Assembly (NCBI GenBank): GCA_948567375.1
Contig: OX419761.1
Span: 46,440,501 to 46,504,500, forward strand
DNA from: Lunularia cruciata
Lineage: Eukaryota > Streptophyta > Marchantiopsida > Lunulariales > Lunulariaceae
Direction of reading: 5' to 3'
Length of the DNA: 64,000 nucleotides
Below, one piece after another: positions 47,901 to 60,562 of the stretch. The notes under the pieces were generated by a model. That model was given only the letters and a program-made list of their open reading frames with translations. It was not told the DNA's origin and ran no database searches. The first letter of the stretch is position 1; each line of letters begins with the position of its first letter. The translations under genes and the position numbers were made by a program.

Positions 47901-48228
47901 AAGCAAAGAATGCATAACTATAAAGGCTGGAAAACTACAAATGCTATGAAGACTTGGAAATCCTAAGTTCACCCGAATCTACAAATGAAATTGCTATGCG
48001 TAAAGTGAAATTGACCGGTGTGCACTTGGTTTTATAGGCAATTTCCTCAATCATTCTTTAGTCATCCATGGCTATGGGGTAGTTGACCACTCCTTCTCCA
48101 TACTTGACTTGCATTTGGTGTGTAGTTATTTTCCATTCATGCCAAATATCCCTTGAACTGTCTCCCTCACCAATGTAAGTTCTTCACCAAATGAAAGTAG
48201 TCTTTCTTGAATGCAAATAGGATTAAAT
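44936..48228 (-). repeat. Unclassified 3.3-kb repeat, copy R3
   Basis: This is the full-length counterpart of R1 in the same orientation, colinear throughout with scattered substitutions and small indels. Its left end abuts the inverted LTR without any intervening base. It also lacks any polymerase or transposase. R1 and R3 are not a convincing LTR pair: the sequence inside them is not a coherent retroelement, and no primer site follows R1. Confidence 0.75.
45989..46545 (-). pseudogene. Coiled-coil ORF of repeat R3
   Basis: This is the same protein as in R1, better preserved. An N-terminal frame (46545-46282) gives ERIPLAKSTKPNKRPRQNL and the acidic KEEVASKEEESKGKYHEEKE. The next frame (46324-45989) gives SMEKENHDKDEGRHLNNLKH, then KKNEQEKELGRLQVDLGKLY and MEKKEMQLGYKDKLRIQDKE. 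The two frames overlap by 43 bases, so one shift lies between them. Heptad-like spacing of Leu/Ile/Met predicts a long coiled coil. Family not recognised. Confidence 0.55.
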
Positions 48229-49052
48229 AAAATTTCTCACTGGATATTTTTACAATTACTTTTTCTTGAGAATATATCATTATAATGAACATTCACTTTT
48301 GGAAATACTTTCAAGATTAAATTTAATTCTATTAAAATATTATTTAAAGTTTTAAATAACTATGTCTAGAGTATTTGCTATTACAAAATCTTTTGTATAG
48401 AGGAAGCAATCCATCTATTGAGAAGAGGGAACACAGGTAGAAAAGAAACCTCCGAGTGAGCTGAGAATGATACAGGACAGTGGTCAAGGTTACTCAACTA
48501 TCGGAATCACGATCCGCAGGCTGGCATGTTCCCCCACCAGTTGCTTTCAGTCTGCTCTCCATTTCCTTTGCTATACTCCTGTGCATTATCGTGATGAAAT
48601 ACTGCTACCCATGTAGATTGTATGCTTTATTTCTTCAAGCGGGAAGTTGACATACAAGATGTCTTTTTAGTAATATAAACTGCTTCAATCGGAATGATGA
48701 TTGAATCATCAGAGTTTACGATTGATGAACGATTCTACGGTTATCAGTTGAGTTGAGGTCGAGACGAATGGCATTTAGTTCCCAATAAGTCTCATCCGTC
48801 TGACTAACGGAGCTGGCCAGAAACGCCTCACAAACCTGTTGCATGTACGCATAAGCCTAGATGGACTTCCAATCAAATTTCAATTCTCGTGTCCCCAACG
48901 AAGGGTACGCGCCTCCCATATGTAGGGATATGTCAGTTCCGCTGTTTTGTGTGCTCTGAACATTTGACATTTTGCCTTGATACACAGGCGACAACGAAAA
49001 GTCTGACATACCACAATACATGCTTCATGAGGCCCATATTGTAATGTGTCAA

Positions 49053-49108
49053 ACATTGTACACCATGTTGCTGCAATCGATTAATTGCAGCAACGTGTTC
49101 TACAATGT
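49053..49108. repeat. Inverted repeat, 25-bp arms
   Basis: Arms 49053-49077 and 49084-49108 pair with about four mismatches. The inner 13 bp, ending 'ttgctgcaat' / 'attgcagcaa', are perfect around a 6-base loop 'cgatta'. Confidence 0.8.
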
Positions 49109-49338
49109 TCGCAATTGTTCCTTGTTCATGTCAAACTTAATGGACTCTAGCTCTAAAATCCCTTCGCATATTTATCAAATTTAGCCATTAAAGCTTTGTC
49201 TGTGGATAGTTTACTGGAATTAGAAGTCAAACAGCAAAAGCGGCGCCCGCTACTCCTTTCACTTTTCACTGGCTCTCACTGGACAAAAGCAGCGCAGCGG
49301 CCGTAAACGAGAGATGGCCGAAAGAAGCGCCGAAAGGT

Positions 49339-49411
49339 CGGAAATGGCTTTACGATTTCCGCAACGCGAAGACCCGATAAGCATATCGTGTGCGTCGTAA
49401 AGCCATTTCCG
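49339..49411. repeat. Inverted repeat, perfect 17-bp arms
   Basis: 'cggaaatggctttacga' (49339-49355) is exactly complementary to 49395-49411. The 39-base interior contains a second small hairpin, 'cgata' - 'agca' - 'tatcg'. Confidence 0.85.
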
Positions 49412-49742
49412 GTTCCATGAGTGTCAACACGGTGGATGAAGATGCTGACGCTATATAGAGTACATCAGATATCATCGCCCTCTCTGACTATATGTGCATA
49501 GCACCCCAGAAGTTCTCACAAGCATATTACGGTATCAAATACCTCTGCCAGGAATTTCAATCCTGGTTCCCGTAATATACCCTGTATCTGCCAACATCGC
49601 CGATTGATTTTGGTGTCTTTACCAGAACTAACGATGTAGTACGGGTGATGAAAGAGGAACATGCTGACAAACGCAAGAAGGCGGACGAACCAAAGTACAT
49701 GTGAGCTCAGTGGAAAAGAGCAGAACATTTGTAAATCTTCGC

Positions 49743-49749
49743 TATAAAT
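49743..49749 (+). promoter_or_regulatory. Candidate TATA box of SDR gene
   Basis: 'tataaat' lies 143 bases before the ATG at 49886, giving a predicted leader of about 110 bases. Another TATA-like motif at about 49453 would give a leader of roughly 400 bases. Confidence 0.45.
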
Positions 49750-49885
49750 CAAGGGCAGTTCAAGTTCGAAATTGTATACGGTTGCTATGAACAAAGAGAT
49801 TAGTTCATATTCAAGTTTTTGATCCTTCATAGAGAAACTTTGGTCTGAAGGTGGTTAATTCCTTTGAGAGGAAACAACAATAACG

Positions 49886-50767
49886 ATGGGAACTAGACAG
49901 AGTGAAAGGAAGGTAGTACTGGTTACTGGATGTGCGAGTGGTGGGATTGGGCAACAATACTGCTTGAAATTCAAAAGCGCGGGCTGTGAGGTCTATGCCA
50001 CTGACATCCTGCCTCTGGAGACTATGGAGAGTCTTGAAGCATTAGGCATCAGAACCTTGAGACTGGATGTTACTTCGGAGCAGTCAGTAAAAAGTGTAGT
50101 CAATTCTGTTCTGGTAAATGCTGGTAGGATCGACATTCTTGTCAACAATGCAGGTATCGGCATGTGTGGACCACTTGCTGAGGTACCTCTAGCAGACATT
50201 CGAAAGAACTTTGACGTTAATGTCTTCGGAGCACTTTCACTCGTTCAGCACGTTCTTCCTCATATGATAAGAGCCGGAAGGGGGAAAATTGTCAACATTG
50301 GAAGTGTTGCAGGCTATGTGGCTACACCTTGGAATGGTTCCTACTGTGCTACAAAGGCCGCACTACATTCACTTACCGACACTCTGCGGTTAGAGTTGAA
50401 ACCATTCAATATTGATGTGATGCTGGTAGCTCCAGCGGCAGTGAAATCTAACCTTGGGAAGAGCAATCTGAGAGTTCTTGAGGGCAGACAATGGTCCATG
50501 TATCAGGCATACGCAGCTGACATTCAAGAAAGGGCAGACGCGGGGGCACTTGAAAAGGCTACTCCTGCTGACGAGCTTGCTGGGAGAGTTGTAGAAGTAG
50601 TACTCCGCACAAGATCACCTGCACACTTCACCTACGGCTATATGAGTGGACTGTTCACCTTATTGTGGTTTCTTCCCGTCTATCTGACGGACCTTTTCAT
50701 GGTAATGAGATTTGGACTGAAAAAGCGACCTTCTCCGACAAGCTCTGACGCAAGCAAGCACTCATAA
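49886..50767 (+). CDS. Short-chain dehydrogenase/reductase, AYR1-like
   Basis: A single open frame of 293 residues without introns. The Rossmann nucleotide-binding motif VTGCASGGIG is at residues 13-22 and NNAG at 87-90. The catalytic residues are Ser140 (NIGSVAGY), Tyr153 and Lys157 (YCATK). A C-terminal hydrophobic segment at about residues 255-275 (LFTLLWFLPVYLTDLFMVM), followed by a basic tail, suggests membrane association. The TGCxSGGIG wording and the tail resemble the 1-acyldihydroxyacetone-phosphate reductase (AYR1-like) branch, which uses NADPH in glycerolipid synthesis. The substrate remains inference. It has normal family length and an intact active site, and is probably functional. 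The ATG at 49886 is the first in frame. Confidence 0.92.
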   Translation: MGTRQSERKVVLVTGCASGGIGQQYCLKFKSAGCEVYATDILPLETMESLEALGIRTLRLDVTSEQSVKSVVNSVLVNAGRIDILVNNAGIGMCGPLAEVPLADIRKNFDVNVFGALSLVQHVLPHMIRAGRGKIVNIGSVAGYVATPWNGSYCATKAALHSLTDTLRLELKPFNIDVMLVAPAAVKSNLGKSNLRVLEGRQWSMYQAYAADIQERADAGALEKATPADELAGRVVEVVLRTRSPAHFTYGYMSGLFTLLWFLPVYLTDLFMVMRFGLKKRPSPTSSDASKHS

Positions 50768-53700
50768 GAAACGCTCGAATGGACGGATTGCAAACTTTTA
50801 CCATCTCTGTCTACTACACGAAATTCGTCGAAGTTCGTAACCTCAAGCTTGTTTCACACCTCTTTCCGCATTCATAATCCCGAAAGTTCTGGCGACAGGA
50901 TTATCTGTTTTCGTTTATAGACGATTTCTTTCGTGAAGTAAACACTGCTTTTAGGTTCCAGAACAGCCTGGCTTGGCTAGATAGACAGCTGCGAGGTATT
51001 TACGTGTCGGTACGAAGTACACGCCGATACACTTTAGCGTTGTCCTTCACAGACGAGCTCGAATTTGAAAGAAGGTACAAGATGAGGTTTCATTTAGTTC
51101 GTTTGTCCGTGAAACTTCTGGGAATGAGGGGCAAAGTTTCAAGATAAGCACAAGATGTAAAAAGTGTTTTGATTTTGAAGATCGATAATTAACCGAAGCT
51201 TCAGATAACCAGTCTCGCATTCGTATTCCATCATGACGACTAGCAATCGACACTCATTAACACTTTGATGCCATACAATCAGGTGGAAGTTTCAAACTTG
51301 ATGGTTCCGCAGAGCTCGAAAGGATAACACCAATTTTAAATCTACGACACTTTGGTCATAAAAGAGATATCTAACCTTAAGGAACTTGACGTCCTCACAT
51401 CCAAATATGATGGGCAGATAATCTCTGCGAATTCATGCAGATCTTACTTCATGATTACAAATTCAATCCAGGAGTACTAGCTTTGGACGATCACAGAGTT
51501 AAGGAAAGCTGAGTAATCCAGAGCGAGTGAAGATCAGACCGTAGGGAACAACTTTCACTTTCAGAAATACAGTTCCCTAAGACTTCGGGTATAGGTGCCC
51601 TCTTACAGGTTGCCGGGGGAAGATCGACTAAGATCGACATGCAGCACATCCGTGCACACTAACGAGCAGAGGAGCAGAGGCAGTAGAGTGTCCTCAAGTA
51701 AATTCTTATCATCGACTGGATTCTAACTCTAGAAGCTCTTCACGCGGTGCTTGGATTGCTGATAGATTTCGCTAAGAACGTCTAGTAGTGCCATTTCCTT
51801 GCCTAGCGCAAAAGTTACATGCATTACCGAACTTGAAGATTTATCCGGTATTCGTTTGTCACTCCTATGCAACCCATTTCCTGTCACGAGACAATTTCTG
51901 TTGCTACAGGTTTACCGGGTTTGTATCCAACTGAGATCGATACAAAGACATGACCTGCAGCAGAGAGAGATGTGCGGTTCGATAGCTATCCAACTCGAAA
52001 ATTGACTGACTTCCTACTGATTGGCATCGATCTAGCGTGGTATATGTGTGTATGCCTTGAAAGTTAGTCCAAGATATTAAAAACAATCAAACATCTCAGC
52101 ATCGGATGATGCTAACCTCTAATAATTGGACAAGAGAGTCACCATCGACTAAGATTCAAACATACTTTCATCCACCTAATTCCGAGTAACATCTGACAAT
52201 TTCTCTTACCTCTGTGCACTCTAGCAATCGATGTCCACTTGCGTCCAAGAAAACAACTGTAAGGTCTAGTCTGAAAGCATGACAGGACAAGCCCCAAACT
52301 TTCAGACTGCCAATCTGCCCTGCCTTGCAACAGCAACCAGTACCGTGGAAATTTCTGCACGTATGTCTAGTTTCTGAAGTAATGATATTTGCCCCTGCAG
52401 GTGCTTCAATTCAGGAGGCTGCATGCGCGTGCTGGGCTTTTCAATAAGGTGATATGTTCGGATTGGGGGTGTCCATAAAGAGCTCCATTTCGGCTTGTCG
52501 GCGAGTGTAATCGGATTTCACTACAAGACACGTCAGAGGCCAAAAGTAAGCACATCCTCATGGTGTCACCCCTAAGCTGACCAGGACGACCCCATAACAG
52601 GGACTGTCATACTACGTGGCAGTTCTTAATTAACTTAGGGTCGTGTGCTTGCATATGTCCCTATTCGGTGCTTTTCTTGACCCTGAACTTTCGACCTTGG
52701 ACCGAAGCTCCACATACGAGGCCACCGCTCATCTAGACTTTTACTCTCCCAGCCCCTTGTGGAGTTTCACCATACCCTAACCACGGGACCTTTCTTAACC
52801 TGACCCGGATTAGCTTGCCAGTCAGACAAACGCGGTGTCTCCCCGATGTATTGCTATGGATGTTATGACATGTTTTGGAACGACTAATCCTCCGCCAATA
52901 CAGTTCAAGCTATTCCAATTCCAAATCTAGCATCTTCACTTTTCCAACGACCTGTGATTATTTATCTGCAAGATTGAGAAATCAAACTAAAATCTCTCTC
53001 GAGCTTTCGTCAATTTACAGCAGTAGTAGATTATCAAGATGCTAGTCGACAAGCATACCAATTTGAAAGTCAAGACATCGAAATCATGACAATATAATAG
53101 ACAGCTGTAAATTCACGATCCACAATCTAAATGACTCAAACCCAATACTCGAATCTAATCTTGGACAAAAGACGGTGCATAATAATGTACCCCACTTCCA
53201 AGGTTGGTGACCGCAACACAAGTTCCACAAACCCATAATACCTGAAATCCTGATTACTTGAAAGATTCACCGACGCGTCCACCACATTCACCACCTTGCT
53301 CTGTGGCACGTCCAGGTAACTATGTGTGAAATCCAGAGGAGCACGCAAGGTCAATAGGGTACGGGAGAAGAGGGCGTCACCTCATGTCCTTATGTGGCAT
53401 AACGGGGTCCTTTGCGCAAACTGCCGACGTCAGCTCTCACCACACAAGTGTCCAAGGAAGGATACTGCTATGACCACCTAAGTGTATCCAGCACCTCCAT
53501 CAAGCTGGAAAACGCGAAGCACTCGTTCACAGCGCTTGTGAGATCTTGAGGGCGAGACCGTACCATGCAAACGGAGACGAGTCTGCGCTTACCTGGAAAA
53601 CAGCGGAACGACAAAGGAGGAAGCAGGACCAGTTGGGCTTGTCGCTTACTTCCAGTTTCGTTTTACTTCAGACGAATTTCACACCATAACGGTTGCAATC

Positions 53701-54200
53701 GACTCAATCTATTACATAGCCACTATTAGACAATGTTCTCAAGCGGAGTAAAACCCTTCTGCAAACTCTCTTGTTTGGGAATCTTTCTGTTGAGTTCGGT
53801 CCTATACAGGCTCGGACACGTCAGGCTCGACCTCGTTGTTCGACGTATACACGCGATTAGTTCTCATTGGAAAGCTGAGGCAGTTCGACTTGGAAAGCAG
53901 CTGAGGTGGCGATCCTAATCGAGAAAACCAACTGAGACAAACCTATATACTATCATCGTCACCGGATTGAATGATACAGCGGCACATAAGCAGCACACGC
54001 GCAAACTCAACCAGCGGACTATTGAGTGTTGAATTTCCTGCCCTGAATCTCCTGAACATTGGGCAGAGTTTACAGTCCTTGTATACAACTTTGAGGCAAC
54101 TCTGAAGGTGGAAGTCTGGAGTTTCGAATTTCGATTCTGAATTGACAGGAAATTCTTCTGTCACAAGGAGTTCACGTGTGAGTTCTAAAGGCTAATTAGC
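50768..54200. other. Intergenic between SDR and peroxidase
   Basis: About 3.4 kb of moderate composition with only short overlapping frames. No family, tRNA or transposon was recognised. Confidence 0.5.
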
Positions 54201-54208
54201 TATAAATA
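54201..54208 (+). promoter_or_regulatory. TATA box of peroxidase gene
   Basis: 'tataaata' is 68-75 bases before the start codon at 54276, predicting a leader of about 40 bases. The spacing makes it the best promoter candidate in the window. Confidence 0.6.
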
Positions 54209-54275
54209 GCTTAGATTTGAGGGACTTGGAAAACGATAGATATCTTGGTGTTGTGTCGCTCATGCAACAGAGAAG

Positions 54276-56144
54276 ATGAGGGGAAAGAATAAGCTGGAAT
54301 CGAGGTCCGCGGGGATGAGCTTGAAGACTGTGAGCCCATGCGTTATGTTCATGATCATGGCCTTGGTGTTGGTTCTCCTGGAGACTTCTTGCAGAGCATT
54401 GTTTGTGCCCATATCTTCATCCTTTCAAGTTGGATTTTACAATCAATCGTGTCCAACAGCGGAGTCGATAGTGCGGAGTGCTATTCAGGATCGTTTCAGA
54501 AGAGATGTCACCATTCCTGCGCGAATTATCCGTCTCATGTTCCACGAGTGCTTCGTGACGGTAATATCCCGTGCATGCCTTTAATTCAAGCTACTGAATT
54601 CAGCAAGTAGCCTATAGTTATTTATCAGTATGGGCAGTCGGTCAGTTTCACTCCAGATTCACTTCGTGGAGTATGTTAGTAACCGCGATCTCTGTGGACC
54701 TCTGCAGGGATGCGACGCTTCTTTGCTGATAGATTCAACAGCTATTAGTCAGGCAGAGAAAGACGCAGGTCCAAATCTAAACGTCAAGGGTTATGATCTT
54801 GTTGATGCTGCCAAGACTGCTCTCGAGGCCGCGTGTCCAGGCGTGGTTTCTTGTGCTGATATCCAGGTCCTTTTAGCTCGGGAGGCGGTTGGACTGGTAA
54901 GTACTAGCTTGCGCGGAAACTGAACTTTCCCATATAGAGCTCATATCCTTGCAATTGTGTACAAATATCTGAGTTCCCACCAGAATGTTGGAAGCGAATA
55001 CGTTTCTGGACGGACACGAGAGTTGCATCAAGAATCTCAGGGTGAATTTGGAACCTTTTTTGTGCAAAATTAGCGGCTTCCGCCTTCAAATTGGTAATAA
55101 TCAGTAAGATCGGAAAGTCCTGTTGTGGGAGGAATCTTGCCTGTTAAATAATGGATTTGGAATTCAAGAGACAACTTTCTCTGCTGAGACAAAGATGGTC
55201 TAAGTGCTGATTAACATTTGGGTGGTCTGGAACAGTTGGGTGGACCATTTTTTAACGTGCCGACGGGTCGACTGGATAGTCGAAACGCTTCTTTAGCAGG
55301 GTCAGCGTTCAGCGGTCTACCGGGTCTTAGCACACCAATGTCACAGATGATCAGTATTTTTGCGGCAAAAGGGTTCAGCGTCCTTGACATGGTTACGCTT
55401 CTTGGTAAGTACCGCAGATTCTGATTCTCTTTCTCCTCCCTGCGTGCAAGCAGAGCCTCGTTGTTATCATGAGCGTGAGTGAAAGTTGTGTTAATGTACA
55501 GGAATATACATAGAATTTCCAGCCAGCAGTCGCCACCCCGAGAAAATTGAAACAGGAACATGATCCTTGCTGCGTTTGTGTATTATGTTCCCCTTATATT
55601 TTCGCAGTCCAGGAATGTCGTTACTGTGTTCTGTCTCATTGTCTAACACCCAATGTTATCCAACGTTATCGCCCAATGTTATCCAGGTGCACACTCGGTT
55701 GGAGCTGCGTTCTGTAATAACTTTAGCTACAGGCTATACAACTTTGGAAACACTACTGGACCAGATCCCCGAATGGACAATGCAACCGTGACCAACCTTA
55801 GACTCATATGCCCGCAGACTCCCATCAACCCGGATCCAACAGTTGCACTCGATCAAGGCAATAACAGCATAAACGTCATGGACTCGGGCTTCTACCAACA
55901 ACTTCTGAATGGACATGGAGTTCTAGAGGTCGACCAAGCCCTCACTTTCGATAATCGAACTGCGCCTTTAGTTTCTGCTTATGCTGCAAACGGCACTGGG
56001 GGGAACGCCACCGTAGGGAACAGCACGAGCATGAACTTTTTTGCAAATTTTGCGCAAGTTATGGTGAAATTAAGCACACTGGACGTACTAAGTGGAAATA
56101 GTACGTTTGGCAGCATCAGGACAAACTGCTCTCTACTCTCATGA
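54276..56144 (+). CDS. Class III secretory peroxidase
   Basis: The exons are 54276-54560, 54708-54896, 55236-55404 and 55687-56144, with GT-AG introns in phases 0, 0 and 1, joining to 366 residues. A signal peptide occupies about residues 14-40 (a second ATG at 54315 would shorten the N-terminus by 13). The mature protein starts near [17 protein letters not shown]. The distal heme pocket is RLMFHECF (Arg86, His90), followed across intron 1 by [17 protein letters not shown] is in exon 2. The proximal ligand is His217 in LLGAHSVG, split by intron 3. Paired cysteines run through to the terminal TNCS. These secreted heme enzymes use hydrogen peroxide to oxidise phenolics in the wall. The usual FHDCF reads FHECF here, a conservative change at a calcium ligand. 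A poly(A) signal follows at 56235. Confidence 0.93.
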
Positions 56145-56234
56145 TTTTGTCCACCTTGTAAATAGCATATGAATCTCGAGCTCAATTATGCTCTAAAAGC
56201 CCAACCTGGATTTTATTTGCCATACATTATGACG

Positions 56235-56240
56235 AATAAA
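56235..56240 (+). terminator. Poly(A) signal of peroxidase gene
   Basis: Canonical 'aataaa' 91 bases after the stop codon of the peroxidase. Confidence 0.55.
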
Positions 56241-57296
56241 AGCAACGCCTCTGCCGAGCAGGTAACGGAGTGGCCGTGACAAGAGGCACTTCCCTGGGGA
56301 CAATCGAAGTCGCCACAAATAGAGACACGTTCAGATTGTATATACTGCAGCTGTGTGATAGAAGACGATCATTTCGATCGCCACTTTCTTGTACTTGAAT
56401 TGACTATTTAACATGAGATCTGACCGATGTGTACACTAGCGCAAATTGATCAGGAGTCTACACCTTGTGGATACTTTCAGTCTGTCATCCTCAAACGTCT
56501 ATGCATACAAAAGATAACTACATGATGTGGTTAAATCGCTGTTCCTGGACTTAAGAGGCTAAATTCAGATTTAAAAATCTCAGTGTTATCAGATTCTGCT
56601 TATTACTGACATGTGTCTCAAATGGGTCAATGTGGAAATAACGGGTTTTTTGTACCAGAGTGAAGCACAATTTACACCAATAATAGTGAACTGGAATGTA
56701 CTATGATTATGACCAAATATGAGTGGTTAAGCCAGCTTGTCTCTGGTTCAAATTAAATTCAGATATGGAATTGGGCAATCCTTTCGTTTATCTCGGGGAC
56801 AAAAAGAACGTCTAAAGGCGAAGAGTAGCTTTATCTATAGACCCATATCCATTCCTCCTCAAAGAATTATATCTCGATTTTAAAGTAGATAACATTATCC
56901 TAAGGCTTATAGACTTTCCGCCTGATAGTTAATTTAAAGTTAAAGTTGATTATATAGTAATGAGGTTTGCTATTTAGATGTGTGCAGTGAATGAACTAGC
57001 TAATCACTAAGACAGGAACAGCTCTTTATCATTTTATCAAATAATCCCACTTACAAAGTGAGTATAGGACTTGTTTAGTTTGAAAGCGTTTCTAAAAGGA
57101 TGTTGGATGTTAAGGTAGACCCACGGACTTATAAATAAATATCTCTAGGTCATTTGTTTTATATTTGACTTTCTCATTTAAAATAAAGATCATGATTAGC
57201 AACTGCCTTCTTTAATTTAACCATGTTCTTTTTGTTTCAAAATAGTCACTTAGAGAATCGATATCATTTTACAAATACAATACATCTTACATTCAC

Positions 57297-57550
57297 ACAT
57301 TGGAACCAAAACTCATCATCCAAATGTAGAGAAAACAAGGTGTGACTCAAAATAAATTAATTTTTTTTCTGGATGCTCATAACGACCTTTAATTTCATGT
57401 AGTTCTATGAGCCTCAAAGGGTTAATATAGAAACTTAGACTCACCATCCAAATGTAGAGAATACAAATGCACGTGAACTTTTCAACCAATCAAATATTAT
57501 GTATGCTCATAATGACTTCTAATTTCATGTAGTTTTATGAGACTCAAAGG
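57297..57550. repeat. Two imperfect ~130-bp tandem units
   Basis: Both units contain 'ccaaatgtagaga', then 'tgctcata', then 'taatttcatgtagtt', and end 'ctcaaagg' (at 57420 and 57550). The units diverge by substitutions and small indels. Confidence 0.8.
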
Positions 57551-60500
57551 ACCAGACACATTAAGCCATGTCTTCTCCATTCTAATAAGTGTTTATTAAT
57601 TTTAAATATGAAAGAAGCAAGTGGTAGGGTAGATAATAATAAAAAATTAAACATGCCAATTTTTTATATTTTTTTCTCCATTTGCCCTTGAGTACCTAGC
57701 TGCAAGTACTTGATCTATATGTATATGTATATAAACATAAATATATGAAAGATAAACCAAGATTCCTTTTTTAATTGCATTGGCACACTTGCAATAATAC
57801 TATATAAAACCAAGTGCAAAACAAGACTAAATGGTCTTATCTCATTCCACTCAATTGTACACATGCTCCAAAAGGAAAATACGACATCAATTAAAACCTT
57901 AGAAATTCTATTACAAGAACTGACTAATTTTTTTTCACTAATCAATTAAAGGTACTTTTTGCTTTATCTTGAAATTCCGGAATATTTGCTTTATGCAAAC
58001 TTGAGCATCATCCTTACTTGTGACTAGTTTTACCATGAGTTAAATGATTTTACAAAGTAAATAATTGAGAATTCAAATATAGACATTACGAATATTTGAA
58101 AGCTGTGCAACCTACTCTTTCTAACTCTCTGAGTTCCTATTCAATTTTTCACTAATCTCAATATATTTTGAGCTGCTAAGCTCTCTATTGATTAATACAT
58201 CAGAAGTTTCTCTCTCAAAAGTAAACAATTTATTCTTGATCTCAATGGAAATTCTCCACTTAGCCCAAATGAAAAGCTAATGCATTCAACTCCGACGTAT
58301 CCAAGACCTATTTTTCTATATACTGAAAATATTGTTCTGCCCACGCATCTTATGCTTCCTTAGTGCTCCATTCAATAGTAACACTTTTAAGAATAGATTT
58401 CTCTACGTCTATTTATGACTTGATTTCCAAAAACTTTGCAATTCAAAATAGCCTTAATTGAGGATAATTATTCAACTTAGGAATAACAAAAATAAATAGG
58501 AATCTCAATAACTTATTCGTTTAAATTGTCAAGTTGATGACCACATGCTCTATGAGTTTGTACTTACAATGGCCTTTGTGAAAGTGAAGTTCGATTCTCT
58601 ACCCAAAGACACGAATAGAATCAACACAACAACAATACCTTGCTCACAAGGACCATCTTCCTCACGTTGACCCAAGTCTTCCATTGTTTGAGGAGCACAT
58701 AAAGGAAGTAGAATTGACATAAAGGTGCATTTCTTTTCCAAGATGTATTCCAAGAAGTCCTTCCCCTTGAAATATGATTGCTAGTAAAGTACTTGAAAAC
58801 AAGTACATAATATGCTTTCCTTCAAGTCTCTCCTAAGGCACATACTAATCTTCCTTCTTTATTTTTGGGGTGCTTGATTTAAGGTATATCTTTAAGATAC
58901 TCTCTCATCACTAAGTCTATGAACAAGTAGTTTTACTTTGTCCTAGTTTAGCCAAAACTCAATATAAAAGAACCACTCACTATAGTCCCATGCTTGGACA
59001 TCTTTCATCTTCCATCTAGAATTTGATTTCTTGGTTAAACCTGATATAGTAAATCTTTTAAACCAATGAGTATGGATGCGTCAACTAAGAGTTCACATCT
59101 CGTATTTAATTTAGTATAATCACCTTGTGTTTGTATTATTTGAAGCATGTATTAAAGTATACAAGGTCAATTATTTTTCTTATCTAAGCCACTTGCTAAT
59201 ATTTGATCATGGCATGTCCAACAAAATAAAAACCAACTTTGGTTTTCTTAAAGAAATTTAACTTTTACTAACATAAATAGCCAAAAAAAGATGGAGTTTT
59301 AGTTCTTGAGTGGTATTCAATTTTTAAGAATATAAGACAAGCGGTAATTTACCATATCATATTGAGATGATGGTAGATCATAACAACTATCAAGTTTGCA
59401 TCACTCTTGATGTTCATATATGGGAAAGCTCTTGAGTTTAGAATGAGATGGAAATGAGAGCACCAATCATGTGCACTCCAAATTGAAAATTCTCATCACC
59501 ATTCTTGGAAGGAAAAGTCCAATGAAGAATAGGTTTTTGGCTTGATCCATCCCATCTATAACTATTCTCGGTTTTCATCACTATCTGCGTATCATCTCTT
59601 ATGTGCTTAGCTAACTTAGCTCTTTTCTCCAACATTTTCTTGCAGTCTTATAAAGCTTATTATTTCCAGTTTCTGCGATACAAAAGACAGCTTGAAGTTT
59701 CAATCACAAATAAGTGCAGAATGTGATTAGTCATGATGCGTACAGAACCTTTGAACCTTGGCGCGACTTTGACAAGAATAACATATTGGAAAATTTCATT
59801 TTTAGGTAAAAGTAACTATAACAACCAAAAATAAAATAAAGTCAATATATACACTAAAGACAATAACATTCTTATAAAATATATACCAATCTCTCTTATC
59901 CACACTTTGAAATTCATATTCTTGTTTAACTTTCAGCTCTATATAATCCTTTCACATAGCAAATCAGTCTTAATGTAGAATTTTTGCACTTGCAATTCTA
60001 TACACTCCATTTTACAAAATCTGGAAAAATAGAGCACTCCTTATGGATCTCTGCAACAATATCTAACTTATAATAACGATGAACCTCACTCTTAGTGATA
60101 AGTTTGGGTAATAAAGATCTCAATATTTGCATCCATTTGCAATGATTCTTGAAGAAAACATCTAACCTTACTTCAAAACAATTGGCTTATATGATCGGAG
60201 TCCTTCCATGAATGTCCCTAAACAACCACTATCCTTAACAAAATACATAAACTATCCTATTCTACACGTTGCATTAACTTTTTAATTCTTATCCACAAAC
60301 TATAACCCTACCGTATAATATCTACACATACAATTTCACCTTCATTTGTCTCTCTTTGGTAGTCCTGATTGTAGTAACAAGTCTCTAGCCTTCGTAGGTT
60401 AACCAAATAGCTTAACTTATTGCTGAGATAAAGGGAAGATAAAGAATTATTCTTGCAACATTATGTGTGTTTTCAAATGTCTAAGAATAAATCTTGATTT

Positions 60501-60562
60501 GCAAACGCAACCCGTACAGGCTCAAGGTTTCACAATGTAATGAAATATTGAGGGATTGCAAA

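Larger units (their letters stand above)
48229..49742. other. Intergenic, with inverted repeats
   Basis: Composition changes from AT-rich to moderate at about 48.4 kb. No gene is seen. Two inverted repeats (49053-49108 and 49339-49411) lie in the last 700 bases before the SDR promoter. Confidence 0.5.

Noticed and set aside
33796-48228. R1 and R3 as the two LTRs of one giant retrotransposon
   Set aside because: They are direct repeats of equal size. However, no primer-binding site follows R1, the interior contains organelle DNA and another element with its own LTR, and both copies carry a protein reading frame on the opposite strand.
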